This document shows positions 10,661 to 21,399 of a stretch of DNA of 64,000 nt, piece after piece (position 1 is the first letter of the stretch; every line of letters starts with the position of its first letter). Origin of the DNA: Eublepharis macularius (Eukaryota > Chordata > Lepidosauria > Squamata > Eublepharidae); assembly GCF_028583425.1 (NCBI RefSeq), contig NC_072802.1, positions 18,547,926 to 18,611,925 of the forward strand. Reading direction: 5' to 3'. A program made the translations under genes and the position numbers. Below the pieces are notes generated by a model, which was given only the letters and a program-made list of their open reading frames with translations, made no database searches and was not told the DNA's origin.

Positions 10661-11619
10661 CATCGGTGGAAGAAGAGGCAGGTGAAACACACCCATCAGC
10701 TTTTACGTGGATTTTAAGGAAGTTTAGGAAGTTTTACGTCAGCTGCTCAAAATCAGAAAAAAAGAAAACTTCCCTCCCTAGAGCGCTTGCAAATATTGAC
10801 CTGGCAATAAGCTTGTAACCAGAGTTTACTCTACATCACATGGCTAACTCAGACCGGCTGGACTAGATTCTTTGCCAGGTGTGGGTGGCACACAGCCCAC
10901 TGCTATAACGTGAGCTGGAGGAATGAACTTTGCAGGAGCAGCCATGAGGAAATGTCAAAGGGGGGGGGGGAGAGCAGAGAGCCAGAGCCAATTGATTCCA
11001 GGGTGACTCTGTGCCAGTTTTAACTATGATTACCAATGCCAAAACCGGACGCAAGATGAGCCAGAACTAAGATAAATATCACCATATTTTTTTTTTCCAT
11101 TTATGAAATTTCAATACTTTCTTCAAACAGAAATTTCAAAGCAGCATGCTTTGTCAAACAAATATAAAACCTTATAAAATATTATAAAACTATTATGATG
11201 CAAAGAGAGGACCAAAGCAAAACCAATCTATAAATAAGGAGCCAAGCAGATTCAGGTCCCAAAAATCACAAACAAAAAGACAGGTTTTAACCTACTTTGC
11301 ACAGGACAAAAGAAAGATCAAAAATTTATGAACCGAAGATGGTGGTTTTAGAATTGCCTGGATTTGTTTTGTTCTGTTAGAAAATACAATTACTGAATTA
11401 CATGAGCCCTCTGTATTGATGGGGAGAAGGGGTATTTCTAAAAAAATTTGTGTTGCTTCTACATGGGAGGAAGGATTACATCCTTTGACCTCCCTCCAGC
11501 GCAGCCTGAATTGGTTGTTTTTTGGTTACTTGCTATCAATGTTTTTAAAAATATGCTGTGTGTTTAAAAAATATATCTGTTCACAGATCTCCCAGCATCA
11601 CATATGGCATGTGATGAAT
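10661..11619. other. Unannotated stretch upstream of the syntaxin coding exon
   Basis: This should hold intron and perhaps promoter sequence of the syntaxin gene. I see only a G-run at 10960-10969, A/T-rich sequence and no recognisable exon or CpG-rich promoter. Confidence 0.4.
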
Positions 11620-11826
11620 CTGGGTTGCCGACTTCCGGGTGGAGCCTAGCGATTTCCCAGAATTACAATTGATCTCCAGAAGACAGAGGTCAGTTGTTCC
11701 ACTAAAATGGCTGCATTGGAGGGTGGACTGTATGGCATCATGCCCTGCTGAAGCCCCTCCCCTTGCCAGAACTGCCCTCCGCAGGCTCCACCCCCAGATT
11801 GCCAGGAATTTCCCAAACTATAGATA
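11620..11826 (-). mobile_element. Family B hAT copy
   Basis: It carries 'gggttgccgacttccgg', 'agaattacaattgatctcca', 'aaatggctgcattggagggt' and 'ccaggaatttcccaaacta', in the reverse order of the copy at 3789. The right terminus is degraded. Confidence 0.75.
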
Positions 11827-12925
11827 GCAGCTGTAGATGCCTCACATATTACTTCCCTTCTTTTCTCATTCCATAATCCAGATCTGAATTGGGGCCACAT
11901 ACAATAGTAGAAAAGCATTCTTGTTCAACTTTTTTTTTAAAAAAACTAGCTTTAAAAAACTCTTCTGTAACACCTCCCCCTCCCCTCATCCCATTTTTGG
12001 TACACAATAACATACATACCACTTTTTATTACTGAAAGGGTTTGCTTTTGTATGTTAGTTCACTATTGTGCTGTTGCACTCTTGCGCTATCACACTGTTG
12101 CAGAACAAAAAGAAGTGGGGAGAGGAGATACTTTGAAAAGTGGCTTACAGTGGAATCAAGACCAACAAGTAAAATTTAAAATGTAACACACAATCAAATA
12201 TGTAGTTAAAAACAAAGAAAGAGCATGCACAGTCTTGAGGAAAATTATGGTGTTCCGTCTGTCAAAAGAAAATTGTGCATTCTCACAGCCATAATTTTGA
12301 AGGATTTAACCCTTCAAGCCCCATTTGTCTTCACTAACCAAAGCTGGACTAATTGCATTTTTAACATCTTAAAGGAAAAAAATGTGTCCCGTAAAGACCT
12401 TTCTTCTTCCTTTAAAACAGCGATAACAGTGCAGTGAACCTAGTTTCAAGTTAGAAACTAAGTAGGGGTTAGTAAGGAGGGTGAAATCCCCTTTTCCTTC
12501 ATGGCTTCTAAATCATGGTTGTGGCTACCTGCATGCATCTGTTTTAGTTCTAGAAACCTGCTAGAGAGGACAAAAGAAACCAAAACAAGCTGAATGGATA
12601 GGACATAGCCACAAACAAAAATCCAAAATAAAAAAAAATCCCAAACCAGCAAAACCTAATATAACCCAACTCCAGATTACTTAAAATCAGAATCCCTGCA
12701 AAAAAAGAAGTGTTAGCCAAGGTCTTGAAGGAAGATAGGAATGAAGACAGATAATTGTCATCACAAGAGGAGTTCCATAAATGGTGTTACCACCAAGAAG
12801 TCCCTGTTGTATGTCACCCAGCAATACTGTCACAGATCCTAGAAGGCCTCAGTGTATGGGTGGGGCTTATGTTGGAATTGCTGAAATTTCCTCTTTTCCT
12901 CTCCAAAGGCTCTGTCAATTATTAA
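11827..12925. other. Unannotated AT-rich stretch
   Basis: No gene or repeat family is recognised. Poly-T/poly-A at 11930-11950 may mark the edge of a decayed retroposon. Confidence 0.4.
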
Positions 12926-13030
12926 CAAACCCTCTGAAGAGTGATCTTTGCCAGCTGTGTAGAGAGGTGAAATTAAAAAACCCTCTGAGGAGCAATCTAG
13001 TCGGCTCCATAGAGAGTGGTGAAATTCAAA
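12926..13030 (+). repeat. Two-copy imperfect tandem repeat, about 53 bp
   Basis: Two adjacent units share 'aaaccctctga(a/g)gag', a central 'atagagag' or 'gtagagag' and 'ggtgaaatt'. They are diverged, and no wider array follows. Confidence 0.6.
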
Positions 13031-13699
13031 CTATGCTTCCCTGCTAACATTGCATCTCCCTTCACTTGAGCATCCTCATGTAATTTGTCTCATGTGGCTT
13101 AGTTCTTAGTTAATATTCAGTAGATTAACAGAATGGTCAGTGCGTAGGGATGGCTGGGAGGTAAAAGGAGATTCTTTCTTCTAGAAAAAACAGATGTTTT
13201 ACTTAAGCAGAAACAGAGCTTATTTATAAGCACATAGATGTAATGGTTTCAGAGTACTTCATAATCATAATGGTCTCAAAATAGGTACAGATCTTCAAAT
13301 GTTTCTAAATGGATGCAGTCAGAAAGACTTATTCCCCACCCCCAACCCCGTTGCCCATAGGCTCTCCACAAAGAAAAGAACACAGAGACTTCTGTCAGAT
13401 TACAGCACTTCATTCCTTCTCCCTCTTTCCTCAAAATAACTCTGATCAATGCTAGAACAATGCACTGAACTCTTTCCTCAGAAATACTCTAGTTAAACTG
13501 CAGTTCACTCTGCCCTCTCGGGTACAGCTACTCTCCAATCATGGCACATTTCACTCACCCATCCTGCCCCCTTCTATCTACTCCCAGAGGCCTGAATTAT
13601 AAACCACAGTAAACATACATTTAAATACCTACATTAATTAGCTGAAATAAAACACAGACAAATATTTACATGGCAAAACATTATACCTCCTCTCTTGAA
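13031..13699. other. Unannotated stretch, possibly an old unclassified repeat
   Basis: No open frame or terminal repeat allows classification. The sequence is AT-rich, with a C-rich patch near 13330-13350. Confidence 0.35.
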
Positions 13700-13760
13700 A
13701 AACCACCCTCCCCAGGCTGCACTCCAAAATCTCCAAAAATTTCCCAACCAACCCCTCCCC
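13700..13760. mobile_element. Family B hAT fragment
   Basis: It contains 'ccctccccaggctgcactcc', 'aaaatctccaaaaatttccc' and 'aacccctcccc', diverged from the B body. It is truncated at both sides. Confidence 0.5.
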
Positions 13761-13920
13761 CAATTAGTTTGAATACAATTCGAATCCATTAAACCCCCAA
13801 TGGGCAGTGGATCTTGTCTGGATTATATTTCACTTTATTTATCACACATTATTTATCACATACCGGTGACACCACACTCCAAACTACCCTCAAGAGTTTA
13901 AATGTATTAAAATGCCATTA

Positions 13921-14365
13921 CATACATTTCAAGGGGTATCACACAGGAACGCAGTTCCGGCAGTTCCCCAAAGAGGCCACATGTCTGGTGGCCCCGCCCA
14001 CCTGACTCTCGGCCATTTTGGGCCCATTTCTGCCTGGATTGGGGCCGAAATGGCCCAGATCGGGCCTCTGATGGGTGGTGGATCACTCTCCTGCTCATCA
14101 GTGGCCCGATCCTGACCATTTTGGGCCCCTTTTCAGCCGTTTTAAGCCCCTTTTTGCCATTTTGGGCCCAATTTCAGCCCTGAATGGCCAGGATTGGGTC
14201 CAAAACAGTCAGAATAGGTGATGTCAGGGGGTGTGGCATATGCAAATCAGTCATACTCATGACACACTTGCAGTGCTGGCAAGAGGCGTGGCATATGCTA
14301 ATGAGTTATGCTAATGAGTAGTGCTAATGAGTTCCTCCAGCTCTTTTTCTACGAAATGACCCCTG
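13921..14365 (-). mobile_element. Non-autonomous hAT, family E
   Basis: Reverse-orientation relative of the element at 2035. It begins 'catttcaaggggtatcac', contains the 'cattttgggccc' words and 'tggcatatgctaatgagtta', and ends 'acgaaatgacccctg'. The left terminus is degraded and I find no convincing 8-bp duplication. Confidence 0.85.
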
Positions 14366-15059
14366 CATGTAACAAGAAATTTTTCATCCTATTTTGTTTT
14401 TTAAAAAATTCCTATAGAAATAGTAGCCATCCTTCCAAAGTATATTTACCCTGAATTCAGTCTCACTAAGATCAATGGGGGCTCACTCCTAAGTAAGTGT
14501 ACTTAGGATTTCAGCTCCAAAAGAGGAACAGTTTTTTCCCCCAGAACAGCACTTGAGGAAGGAGTGAAAGAAAACCCAGACAGAGAGCCAAATTACCTTT
14601 CTGATGTAATTCCATGTGACCGAAGCAATTTTCCTCTTTGTTTTTCATTTTACCTATCATAGCAAAAGGTCTAAAACGACAAGTCGCATGTATTTTAAGA
14701 GCCTGCCGAACAGGATCCTGGAACATTTCCAGGCACTTAAGATCTTTAAACTCCAAGGTAATCTAGTTAATGTTTTCTGTACTGCATGGTTAATTTTTTT
14801 CTTGTTAAGGATTCTAAATTATCAGACCAATGAAATACGGCAATCCTAGCATTCTGACTCAAAAATCCCTGTTTCTATTTGCATCTTGATCAAGCAAATC
14901 AAGCCCAAATCAGTTTCTATCCATAATAGTCTCTGTTTTAATCTAGATTTACTCCACTGAAATTGCTCCATTTTTTATTTACTTACTTAAAACATTTATA
15001 GCCTTTAAGGTTGCCAGCTTGAGAAAATTCCAGGATATCCAAATTAATGAGTAATAATA
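14366..15059. other. Unannotated intergenic stretch
   Basis: No gene or repeat family is recognised with confidence. Confidence 0.45.
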
Positions 15060-15226
15060 AAACATCTATAACTGATGAAAAACTGCAAGCGAATATACGA
15101 AAGGGCCCTCCTAAAAAGTTCTCTTGCATAGTCAACAGAAACATGGAGACTTTTCTAACTTCCTCTGGCAAGTAATTCTACCACGGAGGAGCTATAACCA
15201 AGAAGCCCACAGGAACCGGCTATAAC
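15060..15226 (-). mobile_element. Possible L2/CR1-like LINE fragment
   Basis: On the minus strand the sequence near 15171 reads LPEEVRKVS after a Trp-Asn-Tyr-like stretch. This resembles the WNSLPEEVRK motif of the LINE end at 7385. The match is short and the rest has decayed. Confidence 0.35.
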
Positions 15227-15405
15227 TGAGGGTTGCCAGCCTCTCAGAGGGGCCTGGAGATCTCCCTGAATCATAACTGATCTCCAGGCTACAGAGATCA
15301 GGTCCTCTGGAGGAAATGACAGCTTCAGAGGGTGGACTCTATGGAAATAATACCTTTTGATCTTCCTTCCCTCTACAGTTGCCAGGCCTGACCTGGCAAC
15401 CAGTA
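15227..15405 (+). mobile_element. Family B hAT copy
   Basis: It starts TGAGGGTTGCCAGC, contains 'ggcctggagatctccc', 'aactgatctccaggctacag' and 'agggtggactctatgg', and ends 'gacctggcaacc'. The 3' half is shortened relative to 3789. Confidence 0.75.
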
Positions 15406-15509
15406 GAAGACCAGGGACAGGGACATGGGAGCTACCATCAGCAATGCTGTAGCATCATGTATCTCTAAGAATCATCTGTATGGTAAAACCATAGAGACTG
15501 CAGTATCTG

Positions 15510-15766
15510 CAGGGCTTTTTTTCAGCAGGAACACGGTGGAACGGAGTTCGGGAACCTCTTGAAAATGGTCACATGGCTGGTGGCCCCGCCCCCTGATCTC
15601 CAGACAAAGGAGAGTTTAGATTGCCCTCCGCACTTCGCTGGTGCGGAGGGCAATCTAAACTCCCCTCTGTCTGGAGATCAGGGGGCAGGGCCACCAGCCA
15701 TGTGACCATTTTCAAGAGGTTCTGGAACTCCGTTCCACCACCTCTTTCCCCACAAAAAAAGCCCTG
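15510..15766. mobile_element. Foldback hAT, family A, perfect 8-bp target duplication
   Basis: The termini are CAGGGCTTTTTTT and AAAAAAAGCCCTG. AGTATCTG is repeated exactly at 15502-15509 and 15767-15774. Inside, about 110 bases ('aaaatggtcacatggctgg', 'ccgccccctgatctccagac') are followed by their own reverse complement around a short centre near 15637, so the whole element can fold as one hairpin. It encodes nothing. It sits between two copies of 'gtatggtaaaaccatagaga', so the target was already a small tandem repeat. Confidence 0.95.
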
Positions 15767-15774
15767 AGTATCTG

Positions 15775-16140
15775 TATGGTAAAACCATAGAGACTCCTAG
15801 GATGTCATGACATCACTTACCGTTTTTAACCTGGAAGTGACATAGATCCTCTCTAGGAATCACCAAAACCTCTATGATTTTCCATAGATTCCCCCCCCCC
15901 TTTTATTCCTAAAGGAGTATAACATCACTTCTAGGTTTTTCCCAGAGGGGACATCACACCATCACCAACTGTGTTTTATTTTTCCTCTTGCTGACCACTG
16001 GAGTGCTGCAAGGAAACGTCAGCTGGAGGTGGGAAATCGGTAGCATCGAGGTCTAAGATCCAAAATTGTGGTTGCAATTCAATGGAATTTCAGATACATT
16101 TCGCTTTGACTGCTTCAACAAGGTGTGTGTTGATAACCAG
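15775..16140. other. Intergenic stretch with possible old repeat
   Basis: Phrases such as 'aagtgacatagatcctctc' resemble text near 26180-26240 and 28540-28590, suggesting another unclassified dispersed repeat. A C-run lies at about 15891-15900. Confidence 0.35.
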
Positions 16141-16370
16141 TGTGTTGTTGTGGTTAGAGTGTAGGGCTAGAACCTACAGTCCTGAATTTGTATCCTTCTC
16201 TGCCATGGAAGCTTGCTGGGTGACCTTGGGCCGGTCACACCCTGTCAGCCTCCCCAACCTCGAAGGGTTGTTGTAAAGAAAAATGGAGAAGAGGAGAACA
16301 ATGTAAGCCACTTTCTGTCCCCATTGGGGAGAAAGACTTGATTGAAAGGTAGAAAATGAATAAATAAATT
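16141..16370 (+). mobile_element. tRNA-derived SINE, fourth subfamily
   Basis: The head 'ttgtggttagagtgtaggg' is followed by 'catggaagcttgctgggtga', 'ccttgggccggtcacacc' and the tail 'gtagaaaatgaataaataaa'. The same subfamily recurs at 44945 and 49112. Confidence 0.8.
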
Positions 16371-17045
16371 CTCCAGTTAAGTAGGGATAATCAAAACGTA
16401 CCACCATGTGCAGAAAAGAAAATTGGTTATTTATTCTGCTTGGATGAGATACCACTGAATCCATGATACTTTTGCAACCAGAACTTACATTTAATATCAG
16501 ACAAAAAAAACCCTTGATGGCTAACTTATCTGAGTATTTAAATGGTTTCAATAATTTGTAAAAGACATTAGCTATAGCTATAGATAGATAATATATGCCT
16601 TTGCACAAAAGAAGAGCCCGTCTGACCAGTTCAAATGAAATTGTAATAAATGGAGCCAAGATCCCTGTTAGAAAGCTGCTGTCATAGAAAAACTCTCCTC
16701 AGAGCTCTTTAATGTCTTGAAAAAACAACTCTCAATAACGAGATTATAATGAGGGAAGAAGCAGAAAAAATTAGTCTCTCAAAATCCCATTTGTATTGAA
16801 GAGATCAGATAGAGGGGAAAATTGTTTGCTTTTGTCTGCCACTTTAAAAAGACAGAAAGGGAAAATGGGTGGTGGGTGAGAGCTAGTAATTATTGGTAAT
16901 TTCTGACGAGAAGCTGCCTGCAGGTAAGCCAGCCACAAACAGGCTCTCCCCCTCTTCCCATTTCTAGCTGAATCTTATGCACCGGGTTCCATTTCGTGAA
17001 CTGAGCTGCATTGAAGTGTTACAAACCACAGTTTATAATAATATT
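16371..17045. other. Unannotated intergenic stretch
   Basis: AT-rich. The 161-codon open frame on the minus strand at 16174-16659 overlaps the SINE and shows no domain. No gene is called. Confidence 0.45.
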
Positions 17046-17283
17046 CAGAGCTTTTTTTCTGGGAAAAGAAGTGGTGGAACTCAGCGGGTTGCCCTCGGGG
17101 AAAATGGTCACATGGCTGGTGGCCCCGCCCCCTGATCTCCAGACAGAGGGGAGTTGAGATGGCCGCTTGGCAGCACAGAGGCCGATCTAAACTACGCTCT
17201 GTCTGGCGATCAGGGGGCGGGGCCTCCAGCCATGTGACCATTTTCAAGAGGTTCTGGAACTCCATTCCACTGTGTTCCAGCTG
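17046..17283. mobile_element. Foldback hAT, family A, right end shortened
   Basis: It starts CAGAGCTTTTTTTCTGGG and keeps both palindromic arms around about 17170. It stops at 'gttccagctga' without the terminal AAAAAGCCCTG. It interrupts the ATT-rich tail of the SINE that continues from 17284, since 'ataatatt' and 'aatattatt' flank it. Confidence 0.85.
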
Positions 17284-17530
17284 ACAATATTATTATAATA
17301 ACATTTGATTTATATACTGCCCCTAAGGACAACTTATAAACTCAGTGCAGTTCATAAAGCATGTCATTATTATCCCCACAACAATCACCCTGTGAGGTGG
17401 GTGGGGCTGAGAGAGCTAGAAGCTGTGACTGACCCAAGGCCACTTAGCTGGCTTCAGGTGGAGGAGTGGGGAATCAAACCCTAGTTCTCCAGATTAGAGT
17501 CCAACCGCTCTTAACCACGACACCAAACTA
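17284..17530 (-). mobile_element. tRNA-derived SINE with hAT in its tail
   Basis: Reverse copy of the 951 type: an ATT microsatellite tail, then 'atttgatttatatactgccc', 'cctgtgaggtgggtgggg' and 'aaccacgacaccaaacta'. The microsatellite is split from its left part by the family A insertion. Confidence 0.88.
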
Positions 17531-17862
17531 CACAACCACTGCACAAACAAGCTGCAAATCTTTGGGCTCGCCTGCTCCTTCCCTCCATCTCTATCTCCCT
17601 TACACCGTAATTTTCCTGGTTTCTTGTGACATCTAGATTCAGGTGTCTTTAAATGCAGCTCGTTTGTTGTCCAGAGGCGGGGAGTCCAAACCATAGTTTC
17701 CTCCTATGTAACCCAATTCGCGACAACATCTCCTAATTCATATGTAAAAACAAAATACAGCCGATAGATGACTCTTAGAGCAGGAGGTTCTCCGCCTTGG
17801 CTTAACAGGCAAGAGGAGTCTGGGAAGACAACAATCTCAGAACAAATTTCTTCAAGCTGCCT

Positions 17863-18544
17863 AAGAACATTGTGTAGCATAGTGGTTAAGAGTCTGAATG
17901 AAGAATGAGGAAGTCCTCCGTCTGTATCTCACCTCTTCTATGAACTCTATAAATGAAAAAGACGAGCGCCGCTTTCCGGGTTATGTGAAGGAACTGTAAA
18001 AGATGTGGTAATGGATGCAGTGGACTATATCCCTGCCCCTGAAGAAGTCCTTTTGGACGAAATCTGCGTTATCTAAAAGCCAGCCCCAGTTTGGGCTTGG
18101 GATCCTTCGGTCATCGTCCATCAGAGCATCTGCAAAAAGAAAAAGAAACCATGAAGAAACTATAAGAATACTTGTAGCATTAAGAGACTTACCTGTTGGA
18201 TTTTTCCTCCCGGAGTGACTCTTCGGATATTTGTGGACTTGAATTGTTGGGAGTGCAATGTGATGTGTATAATGTATTTTGTATATGATACTCTGGAGAT
18301 ATTCACTGTATGAATTCAGTTGTTATATTTCCTGCAATAAGCACTTTAACACTTGGTCACTTTATATTTGATAAAAGTTGTTTCTATAGAATACAATAGT
18401 CTTTATAAGAGCATTACTCCTGGCTAGAGATTGCCTTACTTGTGGCTATTTAAGAACATTGTGTAGAATAGTGGCTAAGAGTTTGAATGAAGAACGAGAA
18501 TGTCCTTGGTCTGTATCTCACCTCTTCTATGAACTCTGTAAATG
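17863..18544. mobile_element. 496-bp insertion flanked by 93-bp direct repeats
   Basis: Bases 17863-17955 and 18452-18544 are the same 93-base segment ('aagaacattgtgtag...' to 'tgaactct(a/g)taaatg') with about 9 mismatches and no gaps. The segment looks like the head of a SINE. Between them, 17956-18451 is unrelated sequence that carries a hammerhead-like core at 18039-18062. A target duplication this long is far outside hAT or typical LINE values. It fits either a Penelope-like insertion or a local segmental duplication. Confidence 0.75.
18039..18062 (+). ncRNA. Hammerhead-ribozyme-like core (fragment)
   Basis: CTGAAGA at 18039-18045 fits the CUGANGA box. GTCC at 18047-18050 and GGAC at 18055-18058 form stem II with a TTTT loop. 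GAAA follows at 18059-18062. This is the order of the hammerhead core. I could not find a well-placed cleavage triplet plus stem III, so an active ribozyme is not shown. Confidence 0.4.
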
Positions 18545-19569
18545 GTCTTAAGCAATCCATTCTTTCCTAGTTTAACTCCTGCCCTCCATTTGCAATATGG
18601 AGGTAATAATGCTATCCTATATTCCTGGTTGAGTTTGGTGGCGGCAGCTCTTTCTGCCACTGCTAGCCGCCTGGCAGCTTCAGGCCCCTCTGACTGACTC
18701 TTTCCCTCCCATCCTGCTGCCAACTACACTACCCAGGTAAACTTGTGAGAACCCAACACGTGTAGGACGTCTCGTGCAGTTTGGCCCTTACTTTCTACGT
18801 GGTCTTATAGTCAAGTGTCTCTCTAGCAGTGCATGTGTTTCCACAATGGGAGAACAAGTGTAAGATCTTTCACTTGATCCTACTTGTGTAGAGAGATTTC
18901 TTGCTTGCAGCTAATTTTCCTTGCTTTTCCCACTGGTAACCATTTGGAAACATTAACTGCTTGAGGGAGAACACCAAACAGGGAGAGATTTGAAGGTGCC
19001 TCCGGTTGCTCTTCACTTTTGGCAATTTGGCTCTCTTGATCACAGGGAAAGGCAACATGTAACCAACTGAGCCACTTCAGCTTTCTTTGCTCATAGAGAG
19101 GGAGTCTCTGGAGATCACACTAAGCAGGTCGGCCCAAGGGATTTTGGAGATCTAGCCCTCCCCCACTGCAGCCAGGCGTTCGGGACTACTGACCCCCAAT
19201 GTGCTTAGACCCAGATAAGGAAGGGGCTGCAGCCACCCTGTGAGTCAGGTGGGTGCAGAGCCTGGCCCACCTGCTCTCCCTTTCTCCTTCATCTCCCTCC
19301 TTTGGGGGGGGGGGTGTTGCAAATCAAGCAGGCCCTGGTAGCCAGTGCACCATTGATCACACTGTGCAACCAGCAGTAATGTGGACGGAGGCTCTATTTG
19401 AGGCTGCCACTTGTCACTGGCAAGCCTCTTTTAATGCCCCTGGTGCCCTGCTCTCTTGCACCCTATGCAATAGCCTAGGTCTGCCCAATAGATGGGCCAG
19501 CTCTGACACCAAGCGAAAGCTGTTGTCTTCCTTATGCATGGAGTCTGGCTCTCAGGTTACAGTTGTATA
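18545..19569. other. Unannotated intergenic stretch
   Basis: No gene or repeat is recognised with confidence. A G-run lies at 19303-19313. A 105-codon open frame at 19253-19570 has no motif. Confidence 0.45.
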
Positions 19570-19710
19570 GATTTATTTGTTGCTTTGGAGAGAGCAGCTC
19601 AGGGCAGCATACACCGTTCTCTCATCTTCCATTTTATCACCACAACCCCATGAGGTAGTTTGGCACAGCAGAAGAGGGGTTAAACCACGTCATTTTCCTA
19701 ACTTGAAACA
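19570..19710 (-). mobile_element. SINE tail fragment
   Basis: It contains 'gatttatttgttgctttgga', 'ctcagggcagcatacaccg' and 'tccattttatcaccacaac', the tail half of a tRNA-type SINE on the minus strand. The head is missing. Confidence 0.65.
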
Positions 19711-19718
19711 GCCCTGGG

Positions 19719-19924
19719 TAGACTTGCCAACTCTGGTCTGATAAATTCTGGGAGATTTGGGGGCAGTGCCTGTGGACGAGAAAATCTGGGGAGTCACCTA
19801 GAATCTATAGTGTTCCTTCAAGTTTGTCCACCAAGGCTGCCATTTTCTCCAGGGAAACTAATTGCTGGAGATCAGTAGTAATCCCAGAAGAAGTTCAGGC
19901 CTCACCTGGAAGTTGGCAATCCTA
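19719..19924 (+). mobile_element. Family B hAT copy
   Basis: It starts TAGACTTGCCAACTC, ends AGTTGGCAATCCTA and contains 'ggctgccattttctccaggg' with 'ttgctggagatcagtagtaa'. Flanking octamers agree at 5 of 8 positions. Confidence 0.75.
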
Positions 19925-20071
19925 GTTCCAGGACTCTGCTATTTGCTCTATTGAAGTCAATATACAGGTACCAATCTGTACCTGATCAAAAGCATCCCAT
20001 TCCCGATCACTACTTTTTAAAAAATGCTGGGCGTTCCAAACACTTAACTCCCACTCCTTGTGTGGTTTGGC

Positions 20072-20419
20072 TAGGGTTGCCAGGTCCCCCCACCACCTGA
20101 GCGGGAGGTGGGAGTCCTGGCACCTACCTGCTATTTGTGGTTATGCTCCTGGTCCTGAGCTGTGTGATGACGTCACTTCCAGGAAGCGACATCATCACGC
20201 AGGGCACAGACCACCCTGGGAGCGCTCCCGTACTCCACAGGGGCCCAATCCAGGCCTGATGCAGGCCCGGGTCGGGCCGCTGCTGTGCACAGGAGTGCAC
20301 TGCACAACCCAGGAGCACACCTGGGAGGTGCGTCCCCCCCGCTGGCCAGGTAAGTGGGGGCAGGGGGTGGGGGTGGGAGCAGGGGATTCCCTGTCCCTAG
20401 CAGGGAACTGGCAACCCTA
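20072..20419. mobile_element. hAT-like GC-rich element, family C, with CRE palindrome
   Basis: The termini TAGGGTTGCCAG and CTGGCAACCCTA are perfect inverted repeats. The flanks are GGTTTGGC and AGTTTGGC (7 of 8). The interior holds TGACGTCA at 20168-20175 followed by 'cttccaggaag' and 'cgacatcatcacg', a dense set of CRE-like and ETS-like words. It has no coding capacity. It shares terminal sequence with family B, so B and C may have used the same transposase. Confidence 0.85.
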
Positions 20420-20427
20420 AGTTTGGC

Positions 20428-21069
20428 CCTTAGAAAAGAACAGCTGCCTAAACAAAGAGATGCAGGAATGGGAGAAACTGCACCAGCTGATTCCTGCCTC
20501 TTTGGTAACTGCAGAAAACTCCAAGTTCCCACCTGGCTGAGGGACCCTGGCAGCGATTCTGCACGTCAGCTGAATTTGAGCTGCAACTTTTAATTAGGCT
20601 TTCCTTCCCCTCCTTTTTCCTCTTTGATCCTCAAGCATGCACTGTGGAGGCTGGACCTCTGATTTGTTTTTTTAATTTTCCAAGAAAGATCCCAAAGCAA
20701 TTACAGTTGAATTGAGTCACCTGCATCAGTACAAGAGGTACCAGTGAATCATTGACGGAGCCTTTAGGGTGGCTGAACAGGTTGTGCTCTGGCGTCACTG
20801 GGAAACCCAGAGAGCTGGAACTAAAAGAGCCATTTCCATCCTGAACTGCGACACAGAAAAAGGGAAGTGGATCCTTGGGAAGAAGACATATGGCAGCTAG
20901 CAAAATTTGCACCTTCCTTCCCAGAAAGTGTCTAGTGGTCAGCTTCCTCACCTGCTCAGAGTTCACCTGTGTTGACTCTACAATCAACTTTTATTGTGTT
21001 CAACAGGTATATCAATGACTTCCAACCTCCCTCCTCAAGTCTCAGCCTGAACTTCCTTGCTAGTATGCG
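20428..21069. other. Unannotated intergenic stretch
   Basis: No repeat family or gene is recognised. The 118-codon minus-strand frame at 20631-20987 lacks any known motif. Confidence 0.45.
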
Positions 21070-21265
21070 TTTGCATTTATTTATTTACATCCCCAGCTTG
21101 GACTCAAAGCAGCTTAGAATATCGTCCTCCCCTCTTCCACTTTCCCACAACAAAACCCCACGAGACAGGCTGGACTGAGAGTTTGTGATGGGCCCAAGGC
21201 CACCCAATGACCTTCCGTGCTAGAAGTTGGGATTCAAACCCATGCCATGCCAGGTCTCAATATAA
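21070..21265 (-). mobile_element. tRNA-derived SINE
   Basis: It has the tail 'gcatttatttatttacatcc', then 'acgagacaggctggactgag', 'gggcccaaggccaccc' and 'gggattcaaacccatgcc'. Confidence 0.75.
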
Positions 21266-21399
21266 ATTAGCTTACGGCAGAACAACTATAGGAATTGTTC
21301 GTGTTTTACACACACACATGCACATTGCACTTGGAGGCCTTCAGAGATCTATTGGAGATCCAGTCTGCTAACAGGCCCTTTCCTCTGGAGCAAGGGGCC

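Noticed and set aside
13031-13699. Possible long terminal repeat
   Set aside because: No paired copy, primer-binding site or internal coding region seen; left unclassified.
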